A model generated the notes under the pieces. That model was not told the origin of the DNA. It ran no database searches and saw only the letters and a program-made list of their open reading frames with translations. This document shows, piece after piece, positions 44,961 through 53,904 of a stretch of DNA of 64,000 nucleotides (positions within the stretch are counted from its first letter, which is position 1; every line of letters starts with the position of its first letter). The DNA lies in the NCBI RefSeq assembly GCF_014107495.1, contig NZ_CP041969.1:5505501-5569500 (forward strand). Direction: 5' to 3'. The DNA is from Cohnella cholangitidis (GTDB taxonomy: Bacteria; Bacillota; Bacilli; Paenibacillales; Paenibacillaceae). The position numbers were made by a program, and so were the translations under genes.

Positions 44961-45683
44961 ATGACTCAACCTTTTCGCGATATTTCCGTTAAGAGTTACC
45001 TCTCCCCATTGTGGCCGGAGCTGGATATTCGGTTTGCGGAGGAGCATGTGCTTATTCGCAGCGAGAAGCTCCATGAAGTCGTCAGCAATGCGCCTTACCG
45101 CGGCGGACTAAGCAACGGCAACCATTTCGTGAATTGGAAAGTGCCTAGAAGCTACGATTGCTCGGACCCGGAAGCGATGATGGCGTACGAGATGCATAAG
45201 TGGGGTTATCCCGCGCAATCGGCGATCGGGTTGCAGACGGCCGCGCATATTACTCATACCTCGTTCGCGGAGGAGTCCGGGGACGAGTTCAAGCTGCTCG
45301 TGTGCGCGTCCGCCGGAACGGGAAATTCTGCTAGGGCGGGATTGATTCGAGAGACGTTCTCCGCGTACGTTCCGGGTACCGTCAACATCATGATTTTCGT
45401 TGATGGCAAAATGACGCCAAGCGCGATGGTGAACGCGGTCATCAGCGCAACGGAAGCGAAAAGCGCGGCGTTCGACGATTTGCGAATTCAAGATTACAGC
45501 CACGAGCGCATCGCAACCGGCACGACGACCGATACGGTGCTTATCGCCGTAAGCCAGTCCGACTCGTTCCTGCCCGTTCACCGGTATGCGGGAGCGGCTA
45601 CGACGATCGGCAACGCGATCGGCCGGCTAGTCTACGAGACCGTTCATGAAGCCGTTCGGACGCAAGGAGAAACGTCCTCATGA
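44961..45683 (+). CDS. cbiZ: CbiZ adenosylcobinamide amidohydrolase
   Basis: 240 aa, soluble. Contains VVSNAPYRGGLSNGNHFVNW, AIGLQTAAHIT and LLVCASAGTGNSARAGL, and IATGTTTDTVLIAVSQSDSF, the CbiZ signatures. It cuts the aminopropanol side chain of (pseudo)cobamides to adenosylcobyric acid, letting the cell remodel imported corrinoids with its own lower ligand. Its presence with CbiB but no ring-building genes points to salvage. Separated from cobS by 25 bp and overlapping cbiB. Confidence 0.9.
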   Translation: MTQPFRDISVKSYLSPLWPELDIRFAEEHVLIRSEKLHEVVSNAPYRGGLSNGNHFVNWKVPRSYDCSDPEAMMAYEMHKWGYPAQSAIGLQTAAHITHTSFAEESGDEFKLLVCASAGTGNSARAGLIRETFSAYVPGTVNIMIFVDGKMTPSAMVNAVISATEAKSAAFDDLRIQDYSHERIATGTTTDTVLIAVSQSDSFLPVHRYAGAATTIGNAIGRLVYETVHEAVRTQGETSS

Positions 45684-46687
45684 TAGTAGCGGCGATATTA
45701 TTAGGAGCCTATGTCATCGACTTGGCGATAGGGGATCCGAGGTCGTTGCCGCATCCGGTCGTCGGGATGGGGCATGCGATTCGGAAGCTGGAGAAACCCC
45801 TTCGCGGGTTGGCTGGCAGGCAATGGTTCGGAAAGATAACGGGTTCTTCGCCGACTGAGGACGCGGAGCCGGGAGATCGGGCATTGAAAATCGTCGGGAT
45901 CGCTTTCCCGTTCTTGTTGGCGGGAGGTTCGTTCGCGATCGTATGGCTGTTGCTGTATATGCTAGCCCGTATCCATCCGTGGCTTGCTTATGCGATCGAA
46001 GCTTGGCTCATCGCGACAACGATAGCGACCAAAGGGTTAGCGGATGCCGGGATGGACATCTACCGGCTGCTGAAGCAAGGAGATCTGCCGAAAGCACGTT
46101 ACTCCTTGTCCATGATCGTCGGTCGGGATACGGACAAGCTGAACGAGGGCGAGGTCACTCGCGGCGCGGTAGAAACCGTCGCGGAGAACATCGTCGACGC
46201 GATCCTGTCGCCGCTGTTTTTTGCGCTTATCGGCGGTGCTCCCTTAGCGATGGCTTATCGGGCCGTGAATACGCTCGATTCGATGGTCGGATATAAGAAC
46301 GAGAAATACCTTCATCTTGGCTGGGCGTCCGCTCGCTTCGACGACGTGGCGAACTGGGTTCCGGCGCGCTTATCGGCATTGTTCATCGCGATCGCCAGTT
46401 TCGCGCTGCGACTGCCGTTCAAACGGCCGATACGTACAGTGGCTCGTTACGCCAAGCTGCATCCTAGCCCGAACAGCGGGTTTCCCGAATCCGCCGTCGC
46501 GGGATCGTTAGGCATTCAATTGGGCGGGATCAACTATTACAAAGGCGTCATCTCCGACAGGGCAAGAATGGGAGAACCCTTAAATCCGCTGGAAGCGGAG
46601 CATATTCGATTGACGGTAAAGCTCATGTACGCCTGCTCGGCGATATTCGTCGTGGTTTTAGCGATCGCGGCAATCATTATTTGGTAG
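45680..46687 (+). CDS. cbiB: CbiB adenosylcobinamide-phosphate synthase
   Basis: 335 aa polytopic membrane protein (homologue of Pseudomonas CobD). Blocks: AYVIDLAIGDPRSLPHPVVG (N-terminal signature), ARYSLSMIVGRDTDKLNEGE, TVAENIVDAILSPLFFALIG, MAYRAVNTLDSMVGYKNEKY, HPSPNSGFPESAVAGSLGIQ. Condenses cobyric acid with aminopropanol phosphate. Last gene of the riboswitch operon; overlaps cbiZ. Confidence 0.93.
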   Translation: MIVAAILLGAYVIDLAIGDPRSLPHPVVGMGHAIRKLEKPLRGLAGRQWFGKITGSSPTEDAEPGDRALKIVGIAFPFLLAGGSFAIVWLLLYMLARIHPWLAYAIEAWLIATTIATKGLADAGMDIYRLLKQGDLPKARYSLSMIVGRDTDKLNEGEVTRGAVETVAENIVDAILSPLFFALIGGAPLAMAYRAVNTLDSMVGYKNEKYLHLGWASARFDDVANWVPARLSALFIAIASFALRLPFKRPIRTVARYAKLHPSPNSGFPESAVAGSLGIQLGGINYYKGVISDRARMGEPLNPLEAEHIRLTVKLMYACSAIFVVVLAIAAIIIW

Positions 46688-46756
46688 ACCTACATAATTT
46701 TCCACTTATCGGCTCACACTGTTTACGAGTAAATTCGTGGAAGTGAGCTGATCGAA

Positions 46757-47422
46757 ATGTGTAATCGTTTTTCGCTAACGGCTGAACTGTCGGATCTTAC
46801 CGAGAATTTCCGCATTGACCGGGTTCACGTGCCTTACCTGCTGCGTTACAATATTGCGCCAACCCAACAGATCCCGATCATCCAGCAGATCGGGGAGGAA
46901 CGCTGTTTGAACCAGCAGCGATGGGGCTTGATGCCCTATTGGGGCAAGAACTCGATCAATGCCAACGTCGACACGCTAGGCGACCGGAAATATTTGCGCG
47001 CGATGTTGACGAAGAAGCGGTGCGTCGTCCCTTGCAGCGGGTTTTATATTTGGAAGCAGGAAGGGAAAAGCAAGAGCGCTTGGAGAGTCGTGCACCGGAA
47101 AAAATCCACGTTCGCGATGCCCGCCCTGTACGATGTATGGTTAGATTCGGAGAAGAACGAATTCCCGATGTGCACCGTTATTACCAGGGGGTTGTCATTC
47201 GAGACGGACCAGCCCTTGCCCGTCATTCTGGACGACGAATCGTTAGAGTTATGGCTGAATCCGGAGGAAACGCGGATCGATGTGCTCCAGTCTATGCTTC
47301 AGTCGCTGCCCGACGCCGATTTCAGATCCTACCCGGTCACGCCGTTCATAGAGAACTCGTCATGGGAAACGCCGGATTGCATCGAGGAGGTTCATCCTTC
47401 GCTGGCACTAGTGAAAATTTAG
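46757..47422 (+). CDS. SRAP (YedK/HMCES-like) protein with substituted active-site residues
   Basis: 221 aa. N-terminus MCNRFSLTAE: the catalytic, DNA-crosslinking Cys2 is present. The Asn of the NARAET motif is kept (INANVDT, Asn68). The Glu of the GFYEW motif is Ile (GFYIW, Ile98), and the 'IHxRMPVIL' His is absent (FETDQPLPVIL, ~150-155). In the family, Cys2 forms a thiazolidine with abasic sites in single-stranded DNA, while Glu and His support chemistry and reversal. So this copy may crosslink less efficiently or fail to release, or have another role. RBS weak (GGAAGTGAG). Its own terminator follows. Confidence 0.8.
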   Translation: MCNRFSLTAELSDLTENFRIDRVHVPYLLRYNIAPTQQIPIIQQIGEERCLNQQRWGLMPYWGKNSINANVDTLGDRKYLRAMLTKKRCVVPCSGFYIWKQEGKSKSAWRVVHRKKSTFAMPALYDVWLDSEKNEFPMCTVITRGLSFETDQPLPVILDDESLELWLNPEETRIDVLQSMLQSLPDADFRSYPVTPFIENSSWETPDCIEEVHPSLALVKI

Positions 47423-47438
47423 CGGATGTCTTGGTAAG

Positions 47439-47472
47439 CAGCTACGCCTCCATGGGCAGTAGCTGTTTTTTT
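47439..47472 (+). terminator. Rho-independent terminator of the SRAP gene
   Basis: Perfect arms CAGCTAC and GTAGCTG with a 13-nt loop and seven Ts. Array C begins 7 nt later. Confidence 0.85.
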
Positions 47473-47478
47473 GCGGTT

Positions 47479-47700
47479 AGACCGCTCCCAGCGGCTAAGA
47501 GGGTGGAGAATTCCCTGAGAACCGGAAATAGACCGCTCCCAGCGGCTTAGAAGGCTCAAAACTCCCGGAGAACCGGAAATAGACCGCTCCCAGCGGCTTA
47601 AAAGGCTCAAAACTCCCGGAGATACGGAAATAGACCGCTCCCAGCGGCTTAAAAGGCTCGAAACTCCCGGAGATACGGAAATAGACAGCTCCCAGCGCCC
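47479..47700. repeat. 51-bp tandem array C
   Basis: Units start with AGACCGCTCCCAGCGGCT at 47479, 47530, 47581 and 47632, and a variant AGACAGCTCCCAGCG at 47683: spacing exactly 51 bp every time. Each unit has a small hairpin CCGCT-CCC-AGCGG and ends GGAAAT. A 51-bp unit is 17 codons, so both strands give repetitive ORFs, but no start or RBS supports translation. Confidence 0.9.
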
Positions 47701-47916
47701 TGCTCATAGTGACATGTAGGTATCGTTTTTGGCATAGTAAGCGATTTGGGCGGCATTGGCTGCTTTTTTTGTTGGCTGCAAAGCTCGAAAACAGTCGAAA
47801 TTTGTTGATTAAACACGACAATTATGGTTCAATTTGTGTTGAATCTCGCGAAAATATTTCCAGCGAAACGAAGGTCGTCGACCTCGCTTACGTGATGGAA
47901 GAAGAGAGGGAATGCA

Positions 47917-50280
47917 GTGGAACACGTTCACGGTTCATATGACAAGCTGTTAGTTATTTTTTCTTATATCGTTGCCGTCGTTGCTTCTTATACGGTGTTG
48001 GATTTGGCCGGAAGGGTAAGCGAGACGACCGGGAGAAGCCGTGCGCTATGGCTCTCTTTCGGCGCGATAGCGATGGGAATGGGCATTTGGTCGATGCATT
48101 TCGTCGGGATGATGGCCTTCTCGCTGCACGTCCCGGTCGCTTACGATCTCGTTATCGTTTTCTTGTCGGTTCTTGCCGCGATCATTGCGTCTTTTGTCGC
48201 TCTATACGTAGTTAGCCGCGGTCGGTTAACGATCGCCCGTTTGCTTGGAGGCGGATTGCTGCTCGCGACTGGAATTTCGGCGATGCACTATATCGGAATG
48301 GCGGCCATGCAGATCGACATTACCTATGATCCGTTGTTTTTTACGCTTTCCATAGTCATTGCGATCATCGCCTCTATTGCAGCCTTATGGCTCGCGTTCT
48401 ACTTCCGCAAAGGCGCGGATAGCGGAGAAGTGTGGAAGAAGCTCGGCAGCGGATTGATTATGGGAGCGGCAATCGTAGGGATGCATTATACGGGGATGAC
48501 GGCTAGCCGGTTTCATGTGGGCAGTAAATCGATGTTATCCTCGGGAATGATTCTCGACCAGAAGTGGTTGGCGTATTTCATAGCGGGTGGAACTTTATTT
48601 ACGCTAGGATTATCGCTGCTAGGGATATTCGTCTCGAAGCGGTTCTCGCACAAGGATTCGGAGCTCCAAGAGAAACAGAATGAAATTTATATAATGAATC
48701 AAGAACTCCGGGCGCTTAACGGGAATCTTGAAGCTTTGGTGGCGGAGCGAACGGCGCAGCTGGAGAAAGCCCACGACGAAGCGATCCAAGCCAATCTTAT
48801 CAAGAGCCAGTTCTTGGCCAATATGAGCCATGAGCTAAGAACTCCGCTTAACGCCATTATCGGTTACAGCGAGATGCTTAAGGAGGAAGCGGAAGAGTTA
48901 GGCGAGCCGACCTTCGTGGACGACTTAGGCAAAATCAGCAAATCCGGCAAACATCTATTGGCGCTCATTAACGATATTTTGGACATTTCCAAGATCGAAG
49001 CGGGCAAAATGGACATTTACTACGAGTCATGCGCGTTAACGGAACTGCTGAACGATGTTATCTCGACGGTCAATCCGCTTGTGGAAGGGAACGGGAATCA
49101 ACTCCTTACTCAATTCGCGGCCGGCGAGATGATCGTCGACGTGACGAAGCTAAGGCAAATATTAATCAATTTACTTAGCAACGCCAGCAAATTTTCCAAG
49201 AACGGGACGATTACGTTCGAAGTCCATCCCCAAGCCGACCAGGGCAGAGACGGCTACTTGTTCAGCGTTACCGATACAGGTATTGGCATGACGCCGGAAC
49301 AGCTCGGGAAGCTGTTTCAACCGTTCTCGCAAGCCGACTCTTCCACGACGCGCAAGTATGGAGGGACGGGGCTGGGGCTGGCGATCAGCCAACGCTTCTG
49401 CCATATCATGGGCGGCGACATTAGCGTCGAAAGCCAGCCCAATCAAGGCAGCACGTTTAAGTTTTGGCTTCCGGCTTCTCCTTCCAGCGAACCTGCGACG
49501 GCCGATTTCGCGGAGTTTATCAACGGGGACAAGCCCGAGGATTCCAGCCAAGTCAGCATTCTGCTCATTGACGACGAACCGATTAATCAGCAAATCTTGC
49601 GCAGCTACTTGTCTAAGGAAGGTTGGACGCTGGCATTCGCGGAGACCGGTCAGGAAGGGCTTAAGCTCACGAAGGAGCTGCGTCCCAAAGTCATCTGTCT
49701 GGATATCCTCATGCCGAGCATGGACGGCTGGAGCGTATTGACGGCTCTCAAGAATGATCCGGAATTAGCCGATATACCCGTTGTCATCATGTCGTTGACG
49801 AACGATAAGCAGCTGGGATACTCGCTCGGCGCGTCCGAGTTTCTGACGAAACCGGTGCAGCAGGATCGTCTTATCGCGGTCATGGACAAGTACATTTCCA
49901 ATCGCAACGAACACTCCGTGCTCGTCATCGAGGACGATGCGACGACAAGCGATCTGATGACCAGAGTGCTGCAAAAAGAAGGTTATGCGGTCAGGCAGGC
50001 GCACAACGGAAGAGTTGCGTTGGAAAGCATGGCCAAAGAAGCTCCCTCTTTAATTTTGCTAGATTTGATGATGCCGGAAATGGACGGCTTTCAATTCGTC
50101 GAAGCTCTCCGCAAACGAGAAGCTTGGAACAGAATTCCGATCGTCGTCGTAACTGCGAAGACGATCACTTCCGACGACCGACTGAAATTGAACGGCTACG
50201 TAAAAAGCGTCATTCAGAAGGGATCGTTCGATCACAGATCGTTATTGACGGAAATTCGCCAGTTCATGACAGGCGCTTAA
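47917..50280 (+). CDS. MHYT-domain hybrid sensor kinase with two receiver domains
   Basis: 787 aa. Residues 1-235: MHYT domain, seven helices with three internal repeats (SMHFVGMMAF, AMHYIGMAAM, GMHYTGMTAS), proposed to bind copper and sense O2, CO or NO. Then a coiled coil (~250-290), HisKA (KSQFLANMSHELRTPLNAII), HATPase (LLSNASKFSKNGT, DTGIGMTPEQLGKLF, RKYGGTGLGLAISQ), and two receivers (LLIDDEPINQQILRSYLSK with LDILMPSMDG; VIEDDATTSDLMTRVLQKEG with LDLMMPEMDG). Start GTG 47917 with AGAGGG six bases upstream. Heads a signalling operon with a stand-alone receiver and an HD-GYP protein. Confidence 0.9.
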   Translation: MEHVHGSYDKLLVIFSYIVAVVASYTVLDLAGRVSETTGRSRALWLSFGAIAMGMGIWSMHFVGMMAFSLHVPVAYDLVIVFLSVLAAIIASFVALYVVSRGRLTIARLLGGGLLLATGISAMHYIGMAAMQIDITYDPLFFTLSIVIAIIASIAALWLAFYFRKGADSGEVWKKLGSGLIMGAAIVGMHYTGMTASRFHVGSKSMLSSGMILDQKWLAYFIAGGTLFTLGLSLLGIFVSKRFSHKDSELQEKQNEIYIMNQELRALNGNLEALVAERTAQLEKAHDEAIQANLIKSQFLANMSHELRTPLNAIIGYSEMLKEEAEELGEPTFVDDLGKISKSGKHLLALINDILDISKIEAGKMDIYYESCALTELLNDVISTVNPLVEGNGNQLLTQFAAGEMIVDVTKLRQILINLLSNASKFSKNGTITFEVHPQADQGRDGYLFSVTDTGIGMTPEQLGKLFQPFSQADSSTTRKYGGTGLGLAISQRFCHIMGGDISVESQPNQGSTFKFWLPASPSSEPATADFAEFINGDKPEDSSQVSILLIDDEPINQQILRSYLSKEGWTLAFAETGQEGLKLTKELRPKVICLDILMPSMDGWSVLTALKNDPELADIPVVIMSLTNDKQLGYSLGASEFLTKPVQQDRLIAVMDKYISNRNEHSVLVIEDDATTSDLMTRVLQKEGYAVRQAHNGRVALESMAKEAPSLILLDLMMPEMDGFQFVEALRKREAWNRIPIVVVTAKTITSDDRLKLNGYVKSVIQKGSFDHRSLLTEIRQFMTGA

Positions 50281-50294
50281 GGAGCATGGAGAAA

Positions 50295-50666
50295 ATGCAT
50301 ACCGTACTATTAGTCGAAGATAACGAACTAAACCGCGATATGTTGTCGAGGCGTCTTATTCGCAAAGGGTTCAAGGTTATCGTAGCTGAAGATGGGCAAC
50401 AAGGGGTCGAACTCGCGACTGTTCATCGTCCGGACTTGATTCTAATGGATATGAGCTTGCCGATATTGGACGGTTGGGAAGCTACTCGACAATTGAAGAG
50501 CGCTTCCGGGACGAAGAGCATTCCGATTATCGCGTTAACCGCCCATGCGATGGCGGGCGACAAAGAAAAAGCTTATCAAGCCGGGTGCGACGATTTCGAT
50601 ACGAAGCCGATCGAGCTGAGCAGGCTGCTGGAGAAAATGGAAGCGGCGTTATCGGCTCCGCAATGA
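50295..50666 (+). CDS. single-domain response regulator
   Basis: About 123 aa CheY-like receiver: TVLLVEDNELNRDMLSRRLI, phospho-acceptor Asp in LILMDMSLPILDG, Thr in IIALTAHAMAG, Lys in DDFDTKPIELS. No output domain; likely a phosphorelay intermediate between the hybrid kinase and another protein. Start ATG 50295 (GGAG about 10 bases upstream); ATG 50286 is too close to that site. Confidence 0.88.
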   Translation: MHTVLLVEDNELNRDMLSRRLIRKGFKVIVAEDGQQGVELATVHRPDLILMDMSLPILDGWEATRQLKSASGTKSIPIIALTAHAMAGDKEKAYQAGCDDFDTKPIELSRLLEKMEAALSAPQ

Positions 50667-50694
50667 ACAGCAAAAGGCGAAAGGTGAGAATACG

Positions 50695-51762
50695 ATGGAT
50701 AAGCTCGAGCTTAACCTAGCGAAAATATTAATCGTGGACGATCAAGAGTACAACATAAGCCTAATGGAGCGGATTCTCGTTCGAGCCGGCTTTCAACACA
50801 TTCATAGCACGATGGATCCGCTACGAATCGAGCTTATGCTGGAAGAGATCGAGCCTGACATCGTGCTGCTGGATTTGCACATGCCGGGCATGGACGGGCT
50901 TCAAGTGCTTAAGATGATCCGCGAACGGACCGGTCTAGAAGGCTATTTACCCGTTTTGATGCTAACGGCGGATACGACATCCGAGGTCAGGCAGCAGGGC
51001 TTGCAGGCTGGGGTGAACGATTTTCTAACCAAACCTTATGACAGGGTGGAAGTTATTCTCCGTATTAACAATTTGCTTAGAACGAGGTTCCTCCATCTTG
51101 AGCTGCAGCAGAACAATAGCACTCTTGAGGAGAAAATTTTGAAACGGACGAACGAGCTGCAGCTAGCGAAATTCGAAATTTTGCAGGTGCTCGGGCGTGC
51201 GTCGGAATACCGCGACGACATGACGGGACAGCATACTCAGCGAGTAGGGGATCTGTCCGCATTGATCGCAAGCCAAATCGGACTGCCGAAGCAGCAGGTC
51301 GAAATGATTCGCATGGCGGCGCCTTTGCACGATATCGGCAAGATCGGCATCCCCGACGAGCTGCTCTTAAAGCCGGGACGATACGAACCGCATGAATTCG
51401 AACGGATGAAAGCCCACACGACGATCGGCGAGGGTATCCTGCAAGGAAGCTATTTCGATGTGCTGAAGCTGGCGGGAGTTATCGCAAGATCGCATCACGA
51501 GAAGTGGGACGGAACCGGTTATCCCCATGGCCTGAAGGGCGAAGATATTCCTATCGAAGCACGGATCGTCGCACTCGCCGATTTCTATGACGCGCTCACT
51601 CACGAACGCCCTTACAAAAGGGCTTGGACATCCGAGGAAGCACTCGCCGAAGTCGAAAGACAGAGAGGGCTTCATTTCGAACCGAAAATCGTGGATGCTT
51701 TTATTCAACTGTACCAGGGAAACGAGAATGAATATTTCAAGGCTGCGGGAGGGCAATCTTAA
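50695..51762 (+). CDS. receiver-HD-GYP protein (c-di-GMP phosphodiesterase type)
   Basis: 355 aa. Receiver domain (KILIVDDQEYNISLMERILV, LLDLHMPGMDG, FLTKPYDRVEV), a coiled linker, then HD-GYP: VLGRASEYRDDMTGQHTQRV, MAAPLHDIGKIGIPDELLLK (HD motif), AHTTIGEGIL, SHHEKWDGTGYPHGLKGEDI (GYP motif). All metal-binding and GYP residues look present, so it should hydrolyse c-di-GMP to GMP. Thus the operon links the MHYT sensor to c-di-GMP turnover. RBS AAAGGTGAG six bases before ATG. Confidence 0.9.
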   Translation: MDKLELNLAKILIVDDQEYNISLMERILVRAGFQHIHSTMDPLRIELMLEEIEPDIVLLDLHMPGMDGLQVLKMIRERTGLEGYLPVLMLTADTTSEVRQQGLQAGVNDFLTKPYDRVEVILRINNLLRTRFLHLELQQNNSTLEEKILKRTNELQLAKFEILQVLGRASEYRDDMTGQHTQRVGDLSALIASQIGLPKQQVEMIRMAAPLHDIGKIGIPDELLLKPGRYEPHEFERMKAHTTIGEGILQGSYFDVLKLAGVIARSHHEKWDGTGYPHGLKGEDIPIEARIVALADFYDALTHERPYKRAWTSEEALAEVERQRGLHFEPKIVDAFIQLYQGNENEYFKAAGGQS

Positions 51763-51787
51763 AGGGGTACGCACATATCCCAAGGAG

Positions 51788-52411
51788 ATGATTCCCCTGT
51801 CAGACGTCAAGCTCGCGGTCATTTATTATAGCTCCACCGGCACGAACTATCAGTTGGCGCAATGGGCGGCGGAAGGGGCGAAGCAAGCGGGAGCCGAAGC
51901 GAGAGTATTGAAGGTGCCCGAGCTCGCTCCGGATGCCGCTATCGCCTCCAATCCGGCATGGAAGGCGCACGTAGATGCTACCAAAGACGTGCCTACGGTC
52001 GCGAATGCCGATTTGGAATGGGCGGATGCCTATATTTTCTCCGTGCCGACCCGGTTCGGAAATATGCCGTCGCAGATGAAGCAATTTTTCGATACGTTGG
52101 GCGGATTATGGTTCCAGGGTAAGTTGGCCAACAAAGTCGTTAGCGCGATGGCAAGCGCGAGCAACGCGCACGGAGGCCAAGAGGCGACGATTCTGTCGCT
52201 CTACACGTCCATTTACCACTGGGGAGCGATTGTAGCCGCTCCTGGGTATACCGATCCCTCTGCTTATACGTCCGGAGGCAACCCGTACGGGACAAGCGTA
52301 ACCGTCGACCAGTCCGGGAAGATGGTGGAGGACGTTCGAACCGCCGTCATTCACCAAGGCAATCGGACGGCGACTGTGGCGGGATGGGTAAAGAAGGGGC
52401 TGCAAGGGTAA
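51788..52411 (+). CDS. wrbA: WrbA-type NAD(P)H:quinone oxidoreductase
   Basis: About 207 aa flavodoxin-like fold. FMN loops: VIYYSSTGTNYQLAQWAAEG, FSVPTRFGNMPSQMKQFFD, SASNAHGGQEATILSLYTSI and a C-terminal VAGWVKKGL. Two-electron reduction of quinones. The start is ambiguous: AAGGAG directly abuts ATG 51788 but is nine bases from the CTG at 51797, which would start MSDVKLAVIYY. Directly after the HD-GYP gene (25 bp), so possibly co-transcribed, though its function is unrelated on its face. A terminator follows. Confidence 0.87.
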   Translation: MIPLSDVKLAVIYYSSTGTNYQLAQWAAEGAKQAGAEARVLKVPELAPDAAIASNPAWKAHVDATKDVPTVANADLEWADAYIFSVPTRFGNMPSQMKQFFDTLGGLWFQGKLANKVVSAMASASNAHGGQEATILSLYTSIYHWGAIVAAPGYTDPSAYTSGGNPYGTSVTVDQSGKMVEDVRTAVIHQGNRTATVAGWVKKGLQG

Positions 52412-52432
52412 CATAACGCGTAGACTACGAAT

Positions 52433-52475
52433 GCCGATCTTGTCGCACCGGAGAGAGCGACGGGATCGGTTTTTA
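52433..52475 (+). terminator. Rho-independent terminator after wrbA
   Basis: Arms CCGATCTTGTCGC and GCGACGGGATCGG (two mismatched bases) and TTTTT. Confidence 0.85.
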
Positions 52476-52477
52476 TA

Positions 52478-52506
52478 TTGAATCGGGTATAGGATACGTG
52501 TACACT
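52478..52506 (+). promoter_or_regulatory. probable promoter of the oxidoreductase gene
   Basis: TTGAAT (52478-52483), 17-bp spacer, TACACT (52501-52506). The start codon is 53 nt downstream. Confidence 0.5.
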
Positions 52507-52559
52507 TAGCTTACGCTTGTACATGCGTACATCATGAGAGGGATAGAGGCGAACCGACG

Positions 52560-53597
52560 ATGAGCGTAACTTATAAAATAGCGGTAGCGGGCTGCGGGAA
52601 CATGGCGAATACTTGGGTTAAATACGCGTTGGGACGATCGGACTCGGAGATCGTGGCGTTAGTCGACATGAAGCGGGAGTTCGCCCAATCTATGGCGGAT
52701 AAGCATGGGCTAACTTGCCCGACCTACACGGATATTAAGCAAGCGATCGAAGAAACCGGAGCGAATCTCGTGTTCGATATCACGGTTCCTTCCAGCCACT
52801 ATAAGATCAGCACGACGGCGATGAAGCTCGGTTGTAACGTGTTCGCGGAGAAGCCGCTTGCCGAGACGTTGAAAGAGTGCGAAGACATCATCGCCGTTTC
52901 CGATCGGACGGGGCGAACGCACAACGTTATGCAGAACAGGAGATACGATGTTCGAATTCGCGCTCTCCGCGAACTGATCGCCTCCGGTCAAATAGGCAAG
53001 CCGGGCTATGCGGGAGCGGATTTCTTCTTAGGCCCCCATTTCGGCGGATTTCGCGACGCGATGGACAGCCCGCTCTTGCTGGATATGGCGATCCATACTT
53101 TTGATCAGGCTCGGCTGATTTTGGGTGCCGACCCGGTATCCGTTTACTGCCAAGAGTTCAATCCGGTCGGATCGTGGTATGCCGGACAAGCCGCGGCGAT
53201 TTGCATTTTCGAAATGTCGGATGGCTCGGTGTTCTGCTATCGGGGTTCTTGGTGCGCGGAAGGAGTTCCGACATCTTGGGAAGGGGATTGGCGGGTAACT
53301 GGCGCTAAAGGAACGGCCGTCTGGGATGGCGTGAATAACCCGTATGCGGAAGCGGTAGCGCCCGGCAATCAGGAAGGGAATTTTATGCGGGAATGCGTTC
53401 GAGTTGAGGCGGAGGTGCCTCCGCAACATAAACCGTTTCATGAAAGCTGTTTAGACGAGATGTTCGCCGCTCTGGAACAAGGAAGAAGGGCGGAAACGGA
53501 TTGCCGCGACAACATTCTTAGCATGGCGATGGTACTAGGAGCGATAGAGAGCTCCAAGTCCGGGAAGAAAGTTATCATTTCAAATCTCTTGAGCTGA
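52560..53597 (+). CDS. Gfo/Idh/MocA-family oxidoreductase
   Basis: 345 aa. N-terminal Rossmann domain (KIAVAGCGNMANTWVKYALG, then FAEKPLAETLKECEDIIAVS with the EKP motif) and C-terminal substrate/dimer domain (SPLLLDMAIHTFDQARLILG, the MAIH box with catalytic His). NAD(P)-dependent dehydrogenation of a sugar or cyclitol; substrate unknown. Alone between a terminator/promoter and a hairpin-rich gap. The gap 53598-53904 holds an imperfect GGCGTTTC/GAAACGCC hairpin (53640-53673) without a T-run, plus an unconvincing 72-codon ORF. Confidence 0.85.
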   Translation: MSVTYKIAVAGCGNMANTWVKYALGRSDSEIVALVDMKREFAQSMADKHGLTCPTYTDIKQAIEETGANLVFDITVPSSHYKISTTAMKLGCNVFAEKPLAETLKECEDIIAVSDRTGRTHNVMQNRRYDVRIRALRELIASGQIGKPGYAGADFFLGPHFGGFRDAMDSPLLLDMAIHTFDQARLILGADPVSVYCQEFNPVGSWYAGQAAAICIFEMSDGSVFCYRGSWCAEGVPTSWEGDWRVTGAKGTAVWDGVNNPYAEAVAPGNQEGNFMRECVRVEAEVPPQHKPFHESCLDEMFAALEQGRRAETDCRDNILSMAMVLGAIESSKSGKKVIISNLLS

Positions 53598-53904
53598 GCG
53601 CGAAGCTGATGCGATCATTGCGTCGGCCGTTCATACAGAGGCGTTTCTTAAACCTTGCCGGTTTAGGAAACGCCTTGTCCGAAGGGAGATTGATCGAAAG
53701 TCGGGTCTCCTCGCAAGACGTATCTAAGAAAGAGTTTCTGGATAGACAGCGGGATTCTTTTCAGGAAGTCGTGAAGAAGCTGGTTCGCTTGAATATCGAA
53801 GACTACGGATCGATCGGGAGTTCCTAATAAATGAAGTCTATTGCAACCGGGCTAACTATTGTATAATGATTGCTATCTATCATCATCGTTGCGGAGGTAG
53901 CACA

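Noticed and set aside
47419..47821. repetitive ORFs over array C
   Set aside because: Same artefact of a 51-bp array; sits after a terminator and has no start signals.
53609..53827. 72-aa ORF between the oxidoreductase and tdk
   Set aside because: No RBS, covers a hairpin of the intergenic region, no recognisable family; kept out although its second half looks mildly protein-like.
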